A stretch of DNA of 64,000 nucleotides from Saprospiraceae bacterium (GCA_016714025.1 JADJOB010000002.1:727501-791500); one strand, 5' to 3'. Positions 1 through 9,188 are shown, numbered from the stretch's first letter. Notes: generated by a model from the sequence alone, not told the origin. Numbers and translations are program-made.

Positions 1-156
1 TTTTGCGATTTTAATCAACAGGGCCATATCGGGTTCAGTATGTCCTCGTTCATAATCTCCAAGGGTTGTCCGTGGAATGCCGATTTTATCGGCTGCCTGT
101 GCTTGCGAATAGTCCATTTTTTGACGTAGGAAGCGAAGATTTTGTGCCAGGAACAT
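1..156 (-). CDS. XRE-family helix-turn-helix regulator (partial, cut by window edge)
   Basis: The reverse strand opens with an ATG at 156 and encodes about 52 residues beginning MFLAQNLRFLRQK before leaving the window. The segment has the layout of an XRE/Cro HTH: a first helix, then SQAQAADKIG, a recognition helix with IPRTTLGDYERG, and a TEPDMALLIKIAK tail. It is transcribed divergently from the DNA polymerase IV gene at 272. In Bacteroidota, XRE proteins with a C-terminal LexA-like peptidase often sit beside dinB or umuDC genes and repress them. That this is such a LexA-like repressor is inference, because the C-terminal part is outside the window. An imperfect inverted repeat lies in the shared intergenic region. 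Confidence 0.8.
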   Translation of the reverse strand, partial: MFLAQNLRFLRQKMDYSQAQAADKIGIPRTTLGDYERGHTEPDMALLIKIAK

Positions 157-223
157 GTAGTTAAACTTTAGTACGGCTCAAGTTAAGGCAAATTTGACAA
201 ACAAAAAACTTTTTAACAAAATA

Positions 224-249
224 TCGACTATATTTGCCGATATAATCGA
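224..249 (+). promoter_or_regulatory. Imperfect inverted repeat overlapping the dinB -7 box (putative operator)
   Basis: TCGACTATAT at 224-233 and ATATAATCGA at 240-249 are inverted copies with one mismatch, separated by six bases. The sequence TATATTTG at 229-236 matches the Bacteroidota -7 consensus TAnnTTTG and lies 35 nt before the dinB ATG. No good TTTG -33 box was found at the expected spacing. An operator overlapping the -7 box would suit repression by the divergently encoded HTH protein, but this is inferred. Confidence 0.5.
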
Positions 250-271
250 CTGATTAATTTAATTATTAGCT

Positions 272-1417
272 ATGTACGACCGTGCGATTTTGCACATGGA
301 TCTGGATGCTTTTTTTGTCTCAGTGGAATGCATCAAAAACAGCAGTTTGCTGGGGAAGCCAATTATAGTGGGAGGCTATAGTAACCGGGGTGTAGTAGCG
401 GCCTGCAGTTATGAAGCCCGTGCTTTTGGAGTGCATTCAGCCATGCCCATGAAAATGGCCTTGCGGCTTTGTCCGCAAGCGCAGGTTATCCGGGGAGATA
501 TGGATTCCTATTCCAAATATTCTGGGATGGTAACCGAAATTATAGCGGAGGAAGCGCCGATATTTGAAAAAGCCTCCATTGACGAATTTTACCTGGACCT
601 CACCGGCATGGATCGCTATTTTGGCTGCATGAAATGGTCGGGAGAATTAAGGCAAAAGTTAACCCGCGAAACAGGACTGCCGATTTCATTTGGGTTATCC
701 GTTAATAAATTGGTTTCTAAAGTGGGGACCAATGAAGCGAAACCCAATGGAGCCATCCAAATTGAGAAAGGAACGGAGCGTTCATTTCTTTCGCCTCTCA
801 GTACTGCAAAAATTCCGGGAATTGGAAAAGAAACCTATAAACGATTAAGTTTTATGGGTGTGCGGACAATTCATATTTTAAGTCAGATACCGGTACCCTT
901 GCTTCAACGGGAATTTGGCAATGACAGTGGCCGCCATTTATGGGAACATGCCAACGCAATTGACGAACGGCCGGTTTTGCCCTATCACGAACAAAAATCC
1001 ATTTCAAAAGAGCGCACCTTTGAACAGGATACGCTCGATATTAAACGGATTAAAATTTTATTGCTGGATATGTGTGAAAAACTGGCATTCGAAATGCGGC
1101 AAAGCAATCGGGTGTGTTCCTGTGTAACAGTTAAAATACGTTATGCAGATTTTAATACCTATTCCAAACAACGGCGCATTGCATATACTTCACAGGATAA
1201 TACCCTGCGACGTGTGTGTTATGAATTGTTTGACAGCCTTTATGAAAAAAGACAATTGATTCGATTGGTTGGATTAAAATTTAGCGGCTTGGTACACGGT
1301 CATTATCAAATCAGTTTATTTGAAGATACAGAAGAACAAATAGCCTTGTTGCAACAACTCGACCACATTCGCAAACGCTGGGGATCCGGATCTGTAATGC
1401 GTGCAGCTGTGTTGTGA
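272..1417 (+). CDS. dinB: DNA polymerase IV (Y-family)
   Basis: This is a 381-residue Y-family translesion polymerase, the usual length for DinB. It extends primers past damaged template bases and lacks proofreading. Catalytic acidic residues are visible: D10 in the MDLDAFF motif, and D104/E105 in SIDEFYLD, which corresponds to the family SxDExYLD motif. F15 occupies the steric-gate position that excludes ribonucleotides. The helix-hairpin-helix region (IPGIGKETYKRL) and the little-finger domain follow, and the protein ends normally. The ATG at 272 follows a TAnnTTTG box. The divergent HTH regulator suggests damage-inducible control. A DNA-alkylation repair gene lies 280 bp downstream on the opposite strand. 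Confidence 0.95.
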   Translation: MYDRAILHMDLDAFFVSVECIKNSSLLGKPIIVGGYSNRGVVAACSYEARAFGVHSAMPMKMALRLCPQAQVIRGDMDSYSKYSGMVTEIIAEEAPIFEKASIDEFYLDLTGMDRYFGCMKWSGELRQKLTRETGLPISFGLSVNKLVSKVGTNEAKPNGAIQIEKGTERSFLSPLSTAKIPGIGKETYKRLSFMGVRTIHILSQIPVPLLQREFGNDSGRHLWEHANAIDERPVLPYHEQKSISKERTFEQDTLDIKRIKILLLDMCEKLAFEMRQSNRVCSCVTVKIRYADFNTYSKQRRIAYTSQDNTLRRVCYELFDSLYEKRQLIRLVGLKFSGLVHGHYQISLFEDTEEQIALLQQLDHIRKRWGSGSVMRAAVL

Positions 1418-1422
1418 GAGGT

Positions 1423-1673
1423 GGAGAGTCTGTAGTCTATAGAGAGGAAGTCTGAAGGCTTAAAGAATTCTACAATTCTACAATCTTGTAATGTTGCAAT
1501 TTTGAAATAAAAATTGAAAATTGTATTTTGGACTTCGAAGAGAAAAAAGAAATGTTCATTAACCATTTATAATTTACCAGTAACAACTTACAATTATCAC
1601 CTAACACCTAAGCCGGGATGGAAAGCCAAATTAATTTTCTTTTAGACTTCTTCTCTATAGACTACAGACTTCC
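1423..1673. repeat. Inverted copies of an AGTCTATAG-type word repeat in the dinB-ogt gap
   Basis: The 279-bp gap between dinB and the convergent ogt gene carries a ~30-bp sequence at 1423-1453 (core GTCTGTAGTCTATAG) and its near-perfect reverse complement at 1644-1673. Between them are other short quasi-periodic words such as ATTCTACAATTCTACAATC and TTACCAGTAACAACTTACAA. The core recurs at 41805-41830 in another intergenic region. No coding potential is apparent. Confidence 0.6.
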
Positions 1674-1696
1674 TCTCTACAGTCTATCCAAACGAA

Positions 1697-2230
1697 TCAC
1701 GAAGAAAAAAGGGCCAATTGTTTTGAATTCGATTGTTCCAGTTCCAATAAAAATTTTTTTCGCCACAGTCCGCCTGCATATCCGGTAAGATTTCCATCGG
1801 AACCGATGACCCGGTGGCATGGAACCAGTATGGCAAGTTTATTGGTGCCATTAGCATGAGCGACAGCACGAATGGCTGCAAGATTCCCCAAACGAATCGC
1901 TTGTTGTTGATAGCTGCTGGTAGTTCCAAAAGGAATTTTTAGCAATTCATTCCAAACCTTTTTTTGAAAATCAGTACCATAAAAAGACAAGGGAACCGTA
2001 AATGATTTTCTTAGTCCGGCAAAATATTCATTCAATTCTAAAATGAGTTGATTCAATAAATTAGAAATATTAAAATGAATATCAAGCGGATCTTTTTTTA
2101 ATCGCAAACTTAATTCAGCAATTGTTAGATCGGAGCCATCGATAAATTCTAAAAAACAAATTCCGGAATGATCAGCACTAGCTAATAATTTTCCAATAGG
2201 GGATTCAATATAACAAAAGTCTAATTGCAA
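1697..2230 (-). CDS. ogt: Methylated-DNA--[protein]-cysteine S-methyltransferase
   Basis: This 177-residue suicide enzyme transfers the alkyl group from O6-alkylguanine (and O4-alkylthymine) to its own cysteine. The hallmark PCHRV motif is at residues 137-141 with acceptor C138, followed by the GYAGGLWRK segment typical of the C-terminal domain. The helix-turn-helix part (FGTTSSYQQQAIRLGN) precedes it. The start is TTG at 2230; no ATG lies close to the expected N-terminus MQLDFCYIESPIG. It is convergent with dinB, so two DNA-damage genes are neighbours without sharing an operon. No Ada regulatory domain is attached, and the length fits the Ogt/MGMT class. Confidence 0.95.
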   Translation of the reverse strand: MQLDFCYIESPIGKLLASADHSGICFLEFIDGSDLTIAELSLRLKKDPLDIHFNISNLLNQLILELNEYFAGLRKSFTVPLSFYGTDFQKKVWNELLKIPFGTTSSYQQQAIRLGNLAAIRAVAHANGTNKLAILVPCHRVIGSDGNLTGYAGGLWRKKFLLELEQSNSKQLALFSS

Positions 2231-2329
2231 ATCTTAAAAGTCAATGATAATTGCAAATATAAACGGATTGTAATGGTAAATAAAATGAATCTATTTGAAA
2301 TAATTAATAAAAATAGATTTAGAACCCCC

Positions 2330-4564
2330 TTAAATATTTGCTGGTTTGCACATTGGAATTTTTGTGCTATCCCCAATGAATTTTTGTATTGGTAACTCTA
2401 ATTTTATTAAACTTCCTTGACCTTCTATTAATTTAATACTTTGATTAACGGGTACATTATAAAAGGATTGCGTTTTTTGAGTTCTTGGCCAAGTAATGCT
2501 TAATTCGTCTATAACATCCGCTTGACCCAGGCCGATATCTTTTCTCAAAGAAGTGCTTCCAAAACTGCCACCTGAATTTACGACGCGATAAATGGACCTC
2601 TTAACTCCATTTTCAGTAATAACGATTTTAATTCTGGCACCAAGCGCAGAGCGATTCGACTCTTTACCTTCTAAAAGCAGATGTAACCATCGATTGTTAT
2701 TTTGACCAGGATTTAAATAGAGTGAATTATGAAAATAATCACCAGGGTAAGCACCTCCGATAATAACATAAATATCCTGATCACCGTCGTTATCGATATC
2801 CGCTATGGCTACCGCATGTCCTTTTTGAAGATTTGCAACACGTGCAACTACAGAAATATCCATAAAACTGCCATTTCCAGTATTTCTGAATAATTTATTT
2901 GGAACAATTGCTTCAAATTCAGGATTGCCGGTAGCTAAATACATATCCAGATATCCGTCATTGTCAATATCACCAAAATTGCAGCCCATAGTGAAAACAG
3001 GATAATCAAGTCCGGCAGCTTTTGAAACATTGGTAAAAGTTCCGTTTTTGTTATTTTGATACAAGTACATTTTGCTCCCGGTGTGTGGAATTCCTAAAGC
3101 ATCGGAGCACATCGTATGTGCTATAGATTTGCCAAAAGCATATCCACTCACAAAAATATCCAGCCAACCATCGTTATTATAGTCCCAAAACCAGGTAGGA
3201 AATGTTTTGATTTTAATATCATCTAAACCGGCCTGATGTGTCACATCAATAAATTGTGGAATTCCGTTTTTGATTCCGGTATTTCTAAATAATCTTTGAT
3301 TTCCAGCTGCACTGGATATGTAGATATCTTCTAAACCATCATTATCATAATCACCGGCACTAACTCCTTTTGTAAAATCTATAATCCGACAACCTGCTTT
3401 AGCAGCGGATTCTGTAAACGTCCCGTCTGTATTATTAATGAAAAATTGACTTGGGTAGATTGCTTGTTGATTGGATGTTTCATTACCAATAAATAAGTCC
3501 AACCAACCATCTTTATTGAAATCTCTCCAAACAGCTGCCTGAGTTGGAAAATAACACAACAAACCTGCTTGAACGGTTACATCTGTAAACGTGCCGTCCC
3601 CATTATTTTTAATTAATGAATTCGGTTGTTCGCCAAACTGCTCCATCCATCCACCTCTTAAAACAAAAATATCCAAATAGCCATCATTATTATAATCAAC
3701 TTGCATGATGTTTAGTCCACCATTTAATTTGCCTAAATTAGAGCTGTTGGACTGATTATTAAAACCACCTTTGCCATCATTGGTAAAAAAATGCATGGGT
3801 TCTGTTAATCCCCAGTCAGAAGTTACAGCGTCTAATAAATTATCATTATTAAAATCATCAACAATTAAACCGCCGGCCATGTTTTTTGTATTCAATCCAA
3901 GAAAAGGAGCAATGTCTACAAAGGGTTTAAAAGGAACTGTGACAGGATCTTTATCAAGATTTCCAATTAAATATTTTTGAGGTACCGAAGCCGGATATTC
4001 TCCAACAGTCATATAGGCAATATTTAATAGCCAACGGGCTGAATAATCATCAGGAGTTCGGTCTAAAATATTTGTAAATAACTTGATGGCAGTTCGCGAA
4101 CCGGATTGATCTTTATGAATCCCGGTGCCTTGAATTGGTAATAAACAGGATTCAGCAGTATGGTTGTTGATACAATTTTGGCGTTCTCCCATTCTTAAAT
4201 ATGCTAAAGCCAATTTACCCATTAAAGTAGCAGTACCACTGCCATAAGGATCCTTTAATTTACTTGCAACCAATTCAAATGCCTGAATTGCCTCACGTTC
4301 TCTACCCAAAGCCAAGAGGGTGGTTCCTTTGCCGAAGAGACATTCCATTGTCTCTTCAAAACTTAAATTAATCTTCAATAAAGAATCATAATATATCAAT
4401 GCATAATTAGGAAAGTAAAAATTTTCTTTGACTGAATTTTTTTTGAAGGTTTTTTCCAAAAGCCCGACCATGTTAGTAGTGGGATCTACAGTCGGTTTGC
4501 ATGCGATTATTGAGAAAAAAATAAAGAAAAAAAGTCCAATTTTAAATTGAAATGACTTAATCAT
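2330..4564 (-). CDS. FG-GAP/VCBS-repeat lipoprotein with ASPIC/UnbV C-terminal domain
   Basis: This 744-residue exported lipoprotein has a hydrophobic leader ending in the lipobox SIIAC, with lipidated C22. Residues roughly 40-190 look TPR-like (repeated short helices with FELVASKL and ALAYLRMGE). From about 215 to 600 there are many FG-GAP/VCBS beta-propeller blades, each with a calcium-loop motif such as DFNNDNLLD, DYNNDGYLD, DFNKDGWLD and DIDNDGDQD. The C-terminus (about 650-720, with SGGSFGSTSLRKDIGLG and ITWPRT) matches the ASPIC/UnbV domain. Such proteins are common surface or periplasmic proteins of Bacteroidota, some encoded beside glycan-utilisation genes; no such system is adjacent here. 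The substrate is unknown. Confidence 0.88.
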   Translation of the reverse strand: MIKSFQFKIGLFFFIFFSIIACKPTVDPTTNMVGLLEKTFKKNSVKENFYFPNYALIYYDSLLKINLSFEETMECLFGKGTTLLALGREREAIQAFELVASKLKDPYGSGTATLMGKLALAYLRMGERQNCINNHTAESCLLPIQGTGIHKDQSGSRTAIKLFTNILDRTPDDYSARWLLNIAYMTVGEYPASVPQKYLIGNLDKDPVTVPFKPFVDIAPFLGLNTKNMAGGLIVDDFNNDNLLDAVTSDWGLTEPMHFFTNDGKGGFNNQSNSSNLGKLNGGLNIMQVDYNNDGYLDIFVLRGGWMEQFGEQPNSLIKNNGDGTFTDVTVQAGLLCYFPTQAAVWRDFNKDGWLDLFIGNETSNQQAIYPSQFFINNTDGTFTESAAKAGCRIIDFTKGVSAGDYDNDGLEDIYISSAAGNQRLFRNTGIKNGIPQFIDVTHQAGLDDIKIKTFPTWFWDYNNDGWLDIFVSGYAFGKSIAHTMCSDALGIPHTGSKMYLYQNNKNGTFTNVSKAAGLDYPVFTMGCNFGDIDNDGYLDMYLATGNPEFEAIVPNKLFRNTGNGSFMDISVVARVANLQKGHAVAIADIDNDGDQDIYVIIGGAYPGDYFHNSLYLNPGQNNNRWLHLLLEGKESNRSALGARIKIVITENGVKRSIYRVVNSGGSFGSTSLRKDIGLGQADVIDELSITWPRTQKTQSFYNVPVNQSIKLIEGQGSLIKLELPIQKFIGDSTKIPMCKPANI

Positions 4565-4931
4565 ATTTGATATAATTAAATATAAACAACATTACATTAC
4601 TACCTAAAATCCAAAAACCTAAAAAGACAGGTTAAAGGTATTTATTAAATTAAAATTCAAAAGTTAAGATCTACCGGAAAGTAAATAAATTAAATTAAAA
4701 TCTGTTTAATACCATTCAAATTATAATAAATCAGTATATTTAACTGAGTTTAGTAATTTTAAAATTTTATTGAATAACATTTTTCTAAGATCCGGCAAAC
4801 TGTTTATTTTATAAAATACTGAATTTGCTTTTGACTATTTTTATAGCAAAACATATTAAATTTAATTGAATAGAATTTATATATTACATTAAGTTCTATG
4901 CTTCGTATTTTTCAAATCATTCTAAATTAAA
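4565..4931. other. AT-rich divergent intergenic region, nothing clear
   Basis: About 370 bp separate two divergent genes. The sequence is very AT-rich. I found no convincing TTTG...TAnnTTTG promoter pair, no strong palindrome and no ORF with coding character. TATATTTA on the minus strand close to 4580 is a one-mismatch -7 candidate only. Confidence 0.5.
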
Positions 4932-5912
4932 ATGAATAAGCAATTTGCAAAATGGAAAGCCTTTTTTAATCCGGAACACTATCAGGGATGGGGTAAATCC
5001 AAAAATTATTTTGAAGGGTGGTATTTTAAATTGCTAAATGCAGCTTGCGATCAGGCATTGGCTATTATACCGGGCATCTCCATGGATCCGGAAGGAAAGC
5101 AAGAAGCATTTATTCAAGTTTTAGATGGAAAATTGCATAGCTCGAACTTTTATCGATTTGACGGCGAGGTTTTTAAAGCTAAACCAGGAACATTTGATAT
5201 TCAAATTGAAGGAAATCGCTTTTCAGAAACGGAAATTATCCTGAATTTGCCTGAAATAAAAGGGACCCTTCAGTTTGAAAATTTGGTTGGTTGGCCTAAA
5301 CCCTGGTATTCTCCGGGAATTATGGGACCTTATGCATTTGTACCCTTTATGGAATGTTATCATGGAATTGTCAGCATGGATCATACAATCAGTGGACAAC
5401 TGATTTACCATTCTAAAGTACTCGATTTTCAAAATGGGAGAGGCTACATTGAAAAAGACTGGGGACAGTCGTTTCCTTCGTCCTATGTTTGGATGCAATC
5501 CAATCATTTTAGTAAACCAGGAATTTCATTTAAGGCATCTGTAGCAAACATACCCTGGATTCGAAATTCTTTTGTTGGGTTTATTGCCGGCTTGTGGTAT
5601 GAAAATCAGCTCATTCGATTTACTACGTATAATAAAACAAGTCTTCGAAAATGTAAAATAACATTGGAACAGGTTGAACTGATTTTAGAAAACACGAATT
5701 ATTTATTGGAGCTTAATACACAGAGAAACCAGGCAACTCAACTTGCGGCGCCCATTCAAGGAGTTATGGATGGAAGAATTGAAGAAAGCATGAACTCTCG
5801 AATCGCAGTGCGATTGTATTCCAAAAAATTAAGACAGGTTGTATTTGAAGATACCGGTCGTTATGCAGCTTTAGAAGTTGCAGGTGCCATCGAAGAAATT
5901 CAGAAGTATTAA
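4932..5912 (+). CDS. Tocopherol cyclase-like family protein
   Basis: A 326-residue protein that resembles the tocopherol cyclase/lipocalin-like family (PF14249). The N-terminal block has the family-like NPEHYQGWGKSKNYFEGWYF signature, and the middle has GRGYIEKDWGQSFPSSYVWMQSNHF, the strongly conserved EKDWGxxFPxxWxWxQ-type motif. In plants and cyanobacteria the family closes the chromanol ring of vitamin E. Heterotrophic Bacteroidota carry homologues of unknown role, and no other tocopherol pathway genes are visible here. There is no signal peptide. It stands alone, divergent from the UnbV lipoprotein and convergent with the panE-like gene. Confidence 0.8.
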   Translation: MNKQFAKWKAFFNPEHYQGWGKSKNYFEGWYFKLLNAACDQALAIIPGISMDPEGKQEAFIQVLDGKLHSSNFYRFDGEVFKAKPGTFDIQIEGNRFSETEIILNLPEIKGTLQFENLVGWPKPWYSPGIMGPYAFVPFMECYHGIVSMDHTISGQLIYHSKVLDFQNGRGYIEKDWGQSFPSSYVWMQSNHFSKPGISFKASVANIPWIRNSFVGFIAGLWYENQLIRFTTYNKTSLRKCKITLEQVELILENTNYLLELNTQRNQATQLAAPIQGVMDGRIEESMNSRIAVRLYSKKLRQVVFEDTGRYAALEVAGAIEEIQKY

Positions 5913-5931
5913 AATTTATGAATAGTTAAAA

Positions 5932-6867
5932 TTATTTAGAGCTATGGTTTCTTAATAAAAGATCCTGATAAATTCTTTCATAATTTGGCAAGGTCAGCTG
6001 AAGTTTTTTTGCTAAGTGAACTACATAACCCGTGAGGGACTCTAATTCAGTTTCGTTTTTATTGATAAAATCTGAATGCATGGAAGTAGTTGTTTCAGGT
6101 GGTAAAAAGAATACCCTGTCCAACACAATATTAACAATATTGGCATCTACAGGAATGTTTAATTTGTCAGCAACGGACCTAAGTTCATTAATTAACAAAC
6201 GTAAGGTTTCAACATGATTAGTATGTTGACGAAACTCGCCGATGTTTTGATTTAACCAACTGGTTAAACTGGCTACGGGGGAAATGAAGAAAAATTTCTC
6301 CCACATTTCTTTTACGATTTCAATTGTATAAATGGAGGGAATAGCGGCCTCGTGCATTAAATTATGGAAAGTACTCAATGCATCAATCGCTTTGGAATCG
6401 GTTCCAAAAAAAAATTTTGGTTCAATTCCGCTTACCACAATTTCACCAGGAGCTATTTTTCTTGAAACGATATAAATACAAGCATTCCAAACCGGATTGT
6501 CAGGAAATATTTTTTTAATATGCTCAAAACTGTCAACACCATTTAAAAGAGGTATAAAAATGGTATTTCGATGAACACAAGTTTTGATTGAATGCAGTGC
6601 GGATTCTAAACCATAGGTTTTGGTACAGCAAAAAAGAAAATCAATAGGTTTTATAGATTCCGGTTTATCGGTCGCATGATTTGGTTTTGCAACAAAATCA
6701 AGGCTAGGAGTTTTAACGTGTAAACCATGCTCTTTAATTTGTTGTAAATGATCTCCGCGACATATAAAGCTTATAGTAACATCTGGATTTTTTTCATAGT
6801 GTTTTGCAAGCATACCACCCAGATATCCTCCAACGCCTCCCAAGCCTAAGACAGCGAGGTGTTTCAT
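5932..6867 (-). CDS. panE: 2-dehydropantoate 2-reductase family protein (PanE/ApbA-like)
   Basis: This 311-residue NADPH-dependent reductase has the dinucleotide-binding glycine motif GLGGVGG at residues 8-14 and the ketopantoate reductase two-domain layout. The family reduces 2-dehydropantoate to pantoate for coenzyme A synthesis. Supporting segments are CTKTYGLESAL, LLNGVDSFEHI and the C-terminal KNETELESLTGYVVHLAKKLQ, which corresponds to the family K-x-x-E-x-x-x-x-x-G pattern. Several Bacteroidota have more than one ApbA/PanE paralogue, so the in vivo substrate is not certain. It is followed by the S9 peptidase gene on the same strand, 46 bp upstream in transcription order. Confidence 0.85.
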   Translation of the reverse strand: MKHLAVLGLGGVGGYLGGMLAKHYEKNPDVTISFICRGDHLQQIKEHGLHVKTPSLDFVAKPNHATDKPESIKPIDFLFCCTKTYGLESALHSIKTCVHRNTIFIPLLNGVDSFEHIKKIFPDNPVWNACIYIVSRKIAPGEIVVSGIEPKFFFGTDSKAIDALSTFHNLMHEAAIPSIYTIEIVKEMWEKFFFISPVASLTSWLNQNIGEFRQHTNHVETLRLLINELRSVADKLNIPVDANIVNIVLDRVFFLPPETTTSMHSDFINKNETELESLTGYVVHLAKKLQLTLPNYERIYQDLLLRNHSSK

Positions 6868-6913
6868 TATATTAAAAATTAAGAATTAAAAGGTTAATAG
6901 TAATTTTTAATGC

Positions 6914-8959
6914 TTATTTCAAATATTTTTCCAACCAGGCTTGAACTTCCTGATAAAAGAATCTGCTGTTTTCTGCTTTGAGTATCCAATGATTTTCTTC
7001 AGGGAACACAATTAGTTTGCTAGGAACTTTTTGACGCTGAAGAATATGCCAGTTTTCGATTGAATTATTAAGAGGCACCCGATAATCCAATTCACCAACA
7101 GTCACCAGCATAGGTGTTTTAAATTGGTCAGCAAAATTAAACGGATTTTGTTCTTTCCATGTTTTTGCAGCACTCCACGGCGTACCGCCATTCATGGTTT
7201 CACGATTGAATATTGCATCACTGGTTCCCCATTGCGAAATGCTGTTTACGAGTCCGGCATGACTGATCAAACATTTGTAATGCGAGGTAGTTGCCTGCAA
7301 CCAATTTGCTAAATGGCCACCATAACTGGCTCCCCCAGCAGCTTGTTTTGTACCATCGATAAATGAAAATCGCTTTATAGCATCTGCAGCTGCTTCATTG
7401 ATTTCATCGCCAGGTCCTTTAAAAGGATCCAGTGCAATGTCTTGTGAAAATTTTTCTCCATATCCGGTTGAGCCTGTGAAATCAGTTGCCAACAAAATAT
7501 ATCCAGGTTTTGCTAAAAGCTGATAGTTCCATCGGTAAGACCAGTTATCCATCCAGGATCCCGCCGGTCCTCCATGAATTAATACCAGCAAAGGATATTT
7601 TTTTGAAGCATCAAATCCAGCAGGCTTAACCAATACACTTCGGATTTGCTTAGCTCGACTTGATTTAAACCAAATTTCTTCTATTGGATTTAATTCCAGT
7701 TCGGAGAGCTTTAGTTTATTAAAATAACTAAGACTGTAATGAGATTTTTCTTCTGTAATGCGAACTACTTCGGGTGGCATGGTAGCCGATTCATAATTTC
7801 CAACAACAATTTCAGGAATGGTTTTAGAGCAAGACAAATTTGAATATGAACCAATCGATTCTTTACTCTGTTTATTGAGACCTGAATTTGAAATATTTAT
7901 AGTATAAATTACATTATGTCCGCGGTCTTCTACTGCTAAATATAATTTATTCGGCGCTACACAATAACTTTGAATGGGTCTGTCTAATTTTGAATTCAAA
8001 ATTATTTTATTTTTCATTGAAGGCCAATCAAAACGGACAATACGATTTTGATTATATACTTTATTATTATTATTCTGACTGTAAAAACAAATTAAATAAT
8101 TACCATCTAAACTGAAATCAGGATTTTCATAATTTTCCTGACTGGAAGTTATTTGGTTTGCTTCACCCCCTGATATTGATACGCTAAATAACTGAGAAGT
8201 AGGTTCCTGGTAAGCTGCGGTATTGTTGTTTGTTGATGCTGCGAATACAATTTGTTTGCTATCCGGAGTCCAGGATGCACTGAAAAAGGAAAATCCGGCT
8301 TCTTTACTAATGGCTACATTTGTAAAAAGATTCAGTGCCATGCTATCCGGATGTACAGCCTGAACAAATAGATGTGTTTGTTTTTCATCCAGCCAGTGGT
8401 CCCAATTTCGAATTGGAAAGCTAGTATATACCCGAGCTTTATATTTTATTTTTTTCTTCTCATCAATCATTTTCTTATTAGTAGAATCCGCATAGCATAA
8501 TGGATAGACCTCACTGGTAAATAATATTTTTGAACCATCGGGACTCCACTTCGGACCGGATGCACCGCCTGATAATTTGGTTAGTTTTTGTGCTTCACCG
8601 CCTTGAGCTAAATTAAGTGTATAGATCTGGGATTCTTCTTCTCCATCCCGCTTGGCTACAAAAGCGATAAATCGACTGTCAGGGCTCCAGGAATAAGCGC
8701 TTTCTCCGGCTTTTCCAGCAGTAATTTTACGAGGCGGAGCGGATGCATCAGATGGAACGATCCATAAATCATTTATTTGTTCTTTGGAATCATAAGAGGG
8801 TTCCAATACACTAAACACAACCCATTTTCCATCCGGACTCATAGCTGGAGCACCGACGCGTTTTAACAGCCACATGTCTTCATGTGTAATGGCATGTTTA
8901 CTTTGAGCAAACATTAAATGGACACTAAATAGTAGTAAATAGAATGCAATTCTTTTCAT
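6914..8959 (-). CDS. S9 family prolyl oligopeptidase-like peptidase, exported
   Basis: A 681-residue serine peptidase with a cleavable signal peptide (MKRIAFYLLLFSVHLMFAQ). The N-terminal half is a beta-propeller of PD40/WD40-like blades (SPDGKWVVF, SPDSRFIAF, SPDGSKILF, TPDSKQIVF, SLDGNYLICF). The C-terminal alpha/beta-hydrolase domain has the oxyanion segment LIHGGPAG and a catalytic triad that I place at S545 (GASYGG), D625 (GELDYRVP) and H657 (EENHW). The architecture matches acylaminoacyl-peptidase/dipeptidyl-peptidase enzymes that trim short peptides in the periplasm. It is the last gene of a minus-strand series that includes a small lipoprotein and a T9SS cargo. Confidence 0.93.
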   Translation of the reverse strand: MKRIAFYLLLFSVHLMFAQSKHAITHEDMWLLKRVGAPAMSPDGKWVVFSVLEPSYDSKEQINDLWIVPSDASAPPRKITAGKAGESAYSWSPDSRFIAFVAKRDGEEESQIYTLNLAQGGEAQKLTKLSGGASGPKWSPDGSKILFTSEVYPLCYADSTNKKMIDEKKKIKYKARVYTSFPIRNWDHWLDEKQTHLFVQAVHPDSMALNLFTNVAISKEAGFSFFSASWTPDSKQIVFAASTNNNTAAYQEPTSQLFSVSISGGEANQITSSQENYENPDFSLDGNYLICFYSQNNNNKVYNQNRIVRFDWPSMKNKIILNSKLDRPIQSYCVAPNKLYLAVEDRGHNVIYTINISNSGLNKQSKESIGSYSNLSCSKTIPEIVVGNYESATMPPEVVRITEEKSHYSLSYFNKLKLSELELNPIEEIWFKSSRAKQIRSVLVKPAGFDASKKYPLLVLIHGGPAGSWMDNWSYRWNYQLLAKPGYILLATDFTGSTGYGEKFSQDIALDPFKGPGDEINEAAADAIKRFSFIDGTKQAAGGASYGGHLANWLQATTSHYKCLISHAGLVNSISQWGTSDAIFNRETMNGGTPWSAAKTWKEQNPFNFADQFKTPMLVTVGELDYRVPLNNSIENWHILQRQKVPSKLIVFPEENHWILKAENSRFFYQEVQAWLEKYLK

Positions 8960-8999
8960 GTTGTTAATCTAAATTAATATCTAAAGGAAAAAGTATAAA

Positions 9000-9188
9000 C
9001 TACTTCGGATGTTTATTATAATTGTTTTTGATACTATCAACTTCATGTTGATCGGGTGAATTATGTTTTGGTGCTTCTTCTACTTTTTTATTAGAAACAC
9101 CGCTTACGGTCTTATTTTTAGTACATTGACAGGAATAATTTAACATGCCAACCAATAACATGCTAAAATATAATAATCTTCTTTTCAT
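9000..9188 (-). CDS. Small predicted lipoprotein
   Basis: A 62-residue ORF beginning MKRRLLYFSMLLVGMLNYSC, a typical lipoprotein leader with lipobox NYSC and lipidated C20. The short mature part (C-Q-C followed by a Lys/Asn/Ser-rich tail) has no recognisable domain. It overlaps the last 26 nt of the upstream T9SS gene in a different frame, which suggests translational coupling and supports a real gene. The function is unknown. The confidence reflects the convincing signal sequence but short length. Confidence 0.55.
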   Translation of the reverse strand: MKRRLLYFSMLLVGMLNYSCQCTKNKTVSGVSNKKVEEAPKHNSPDQHEVDSIKNNYNKHPK

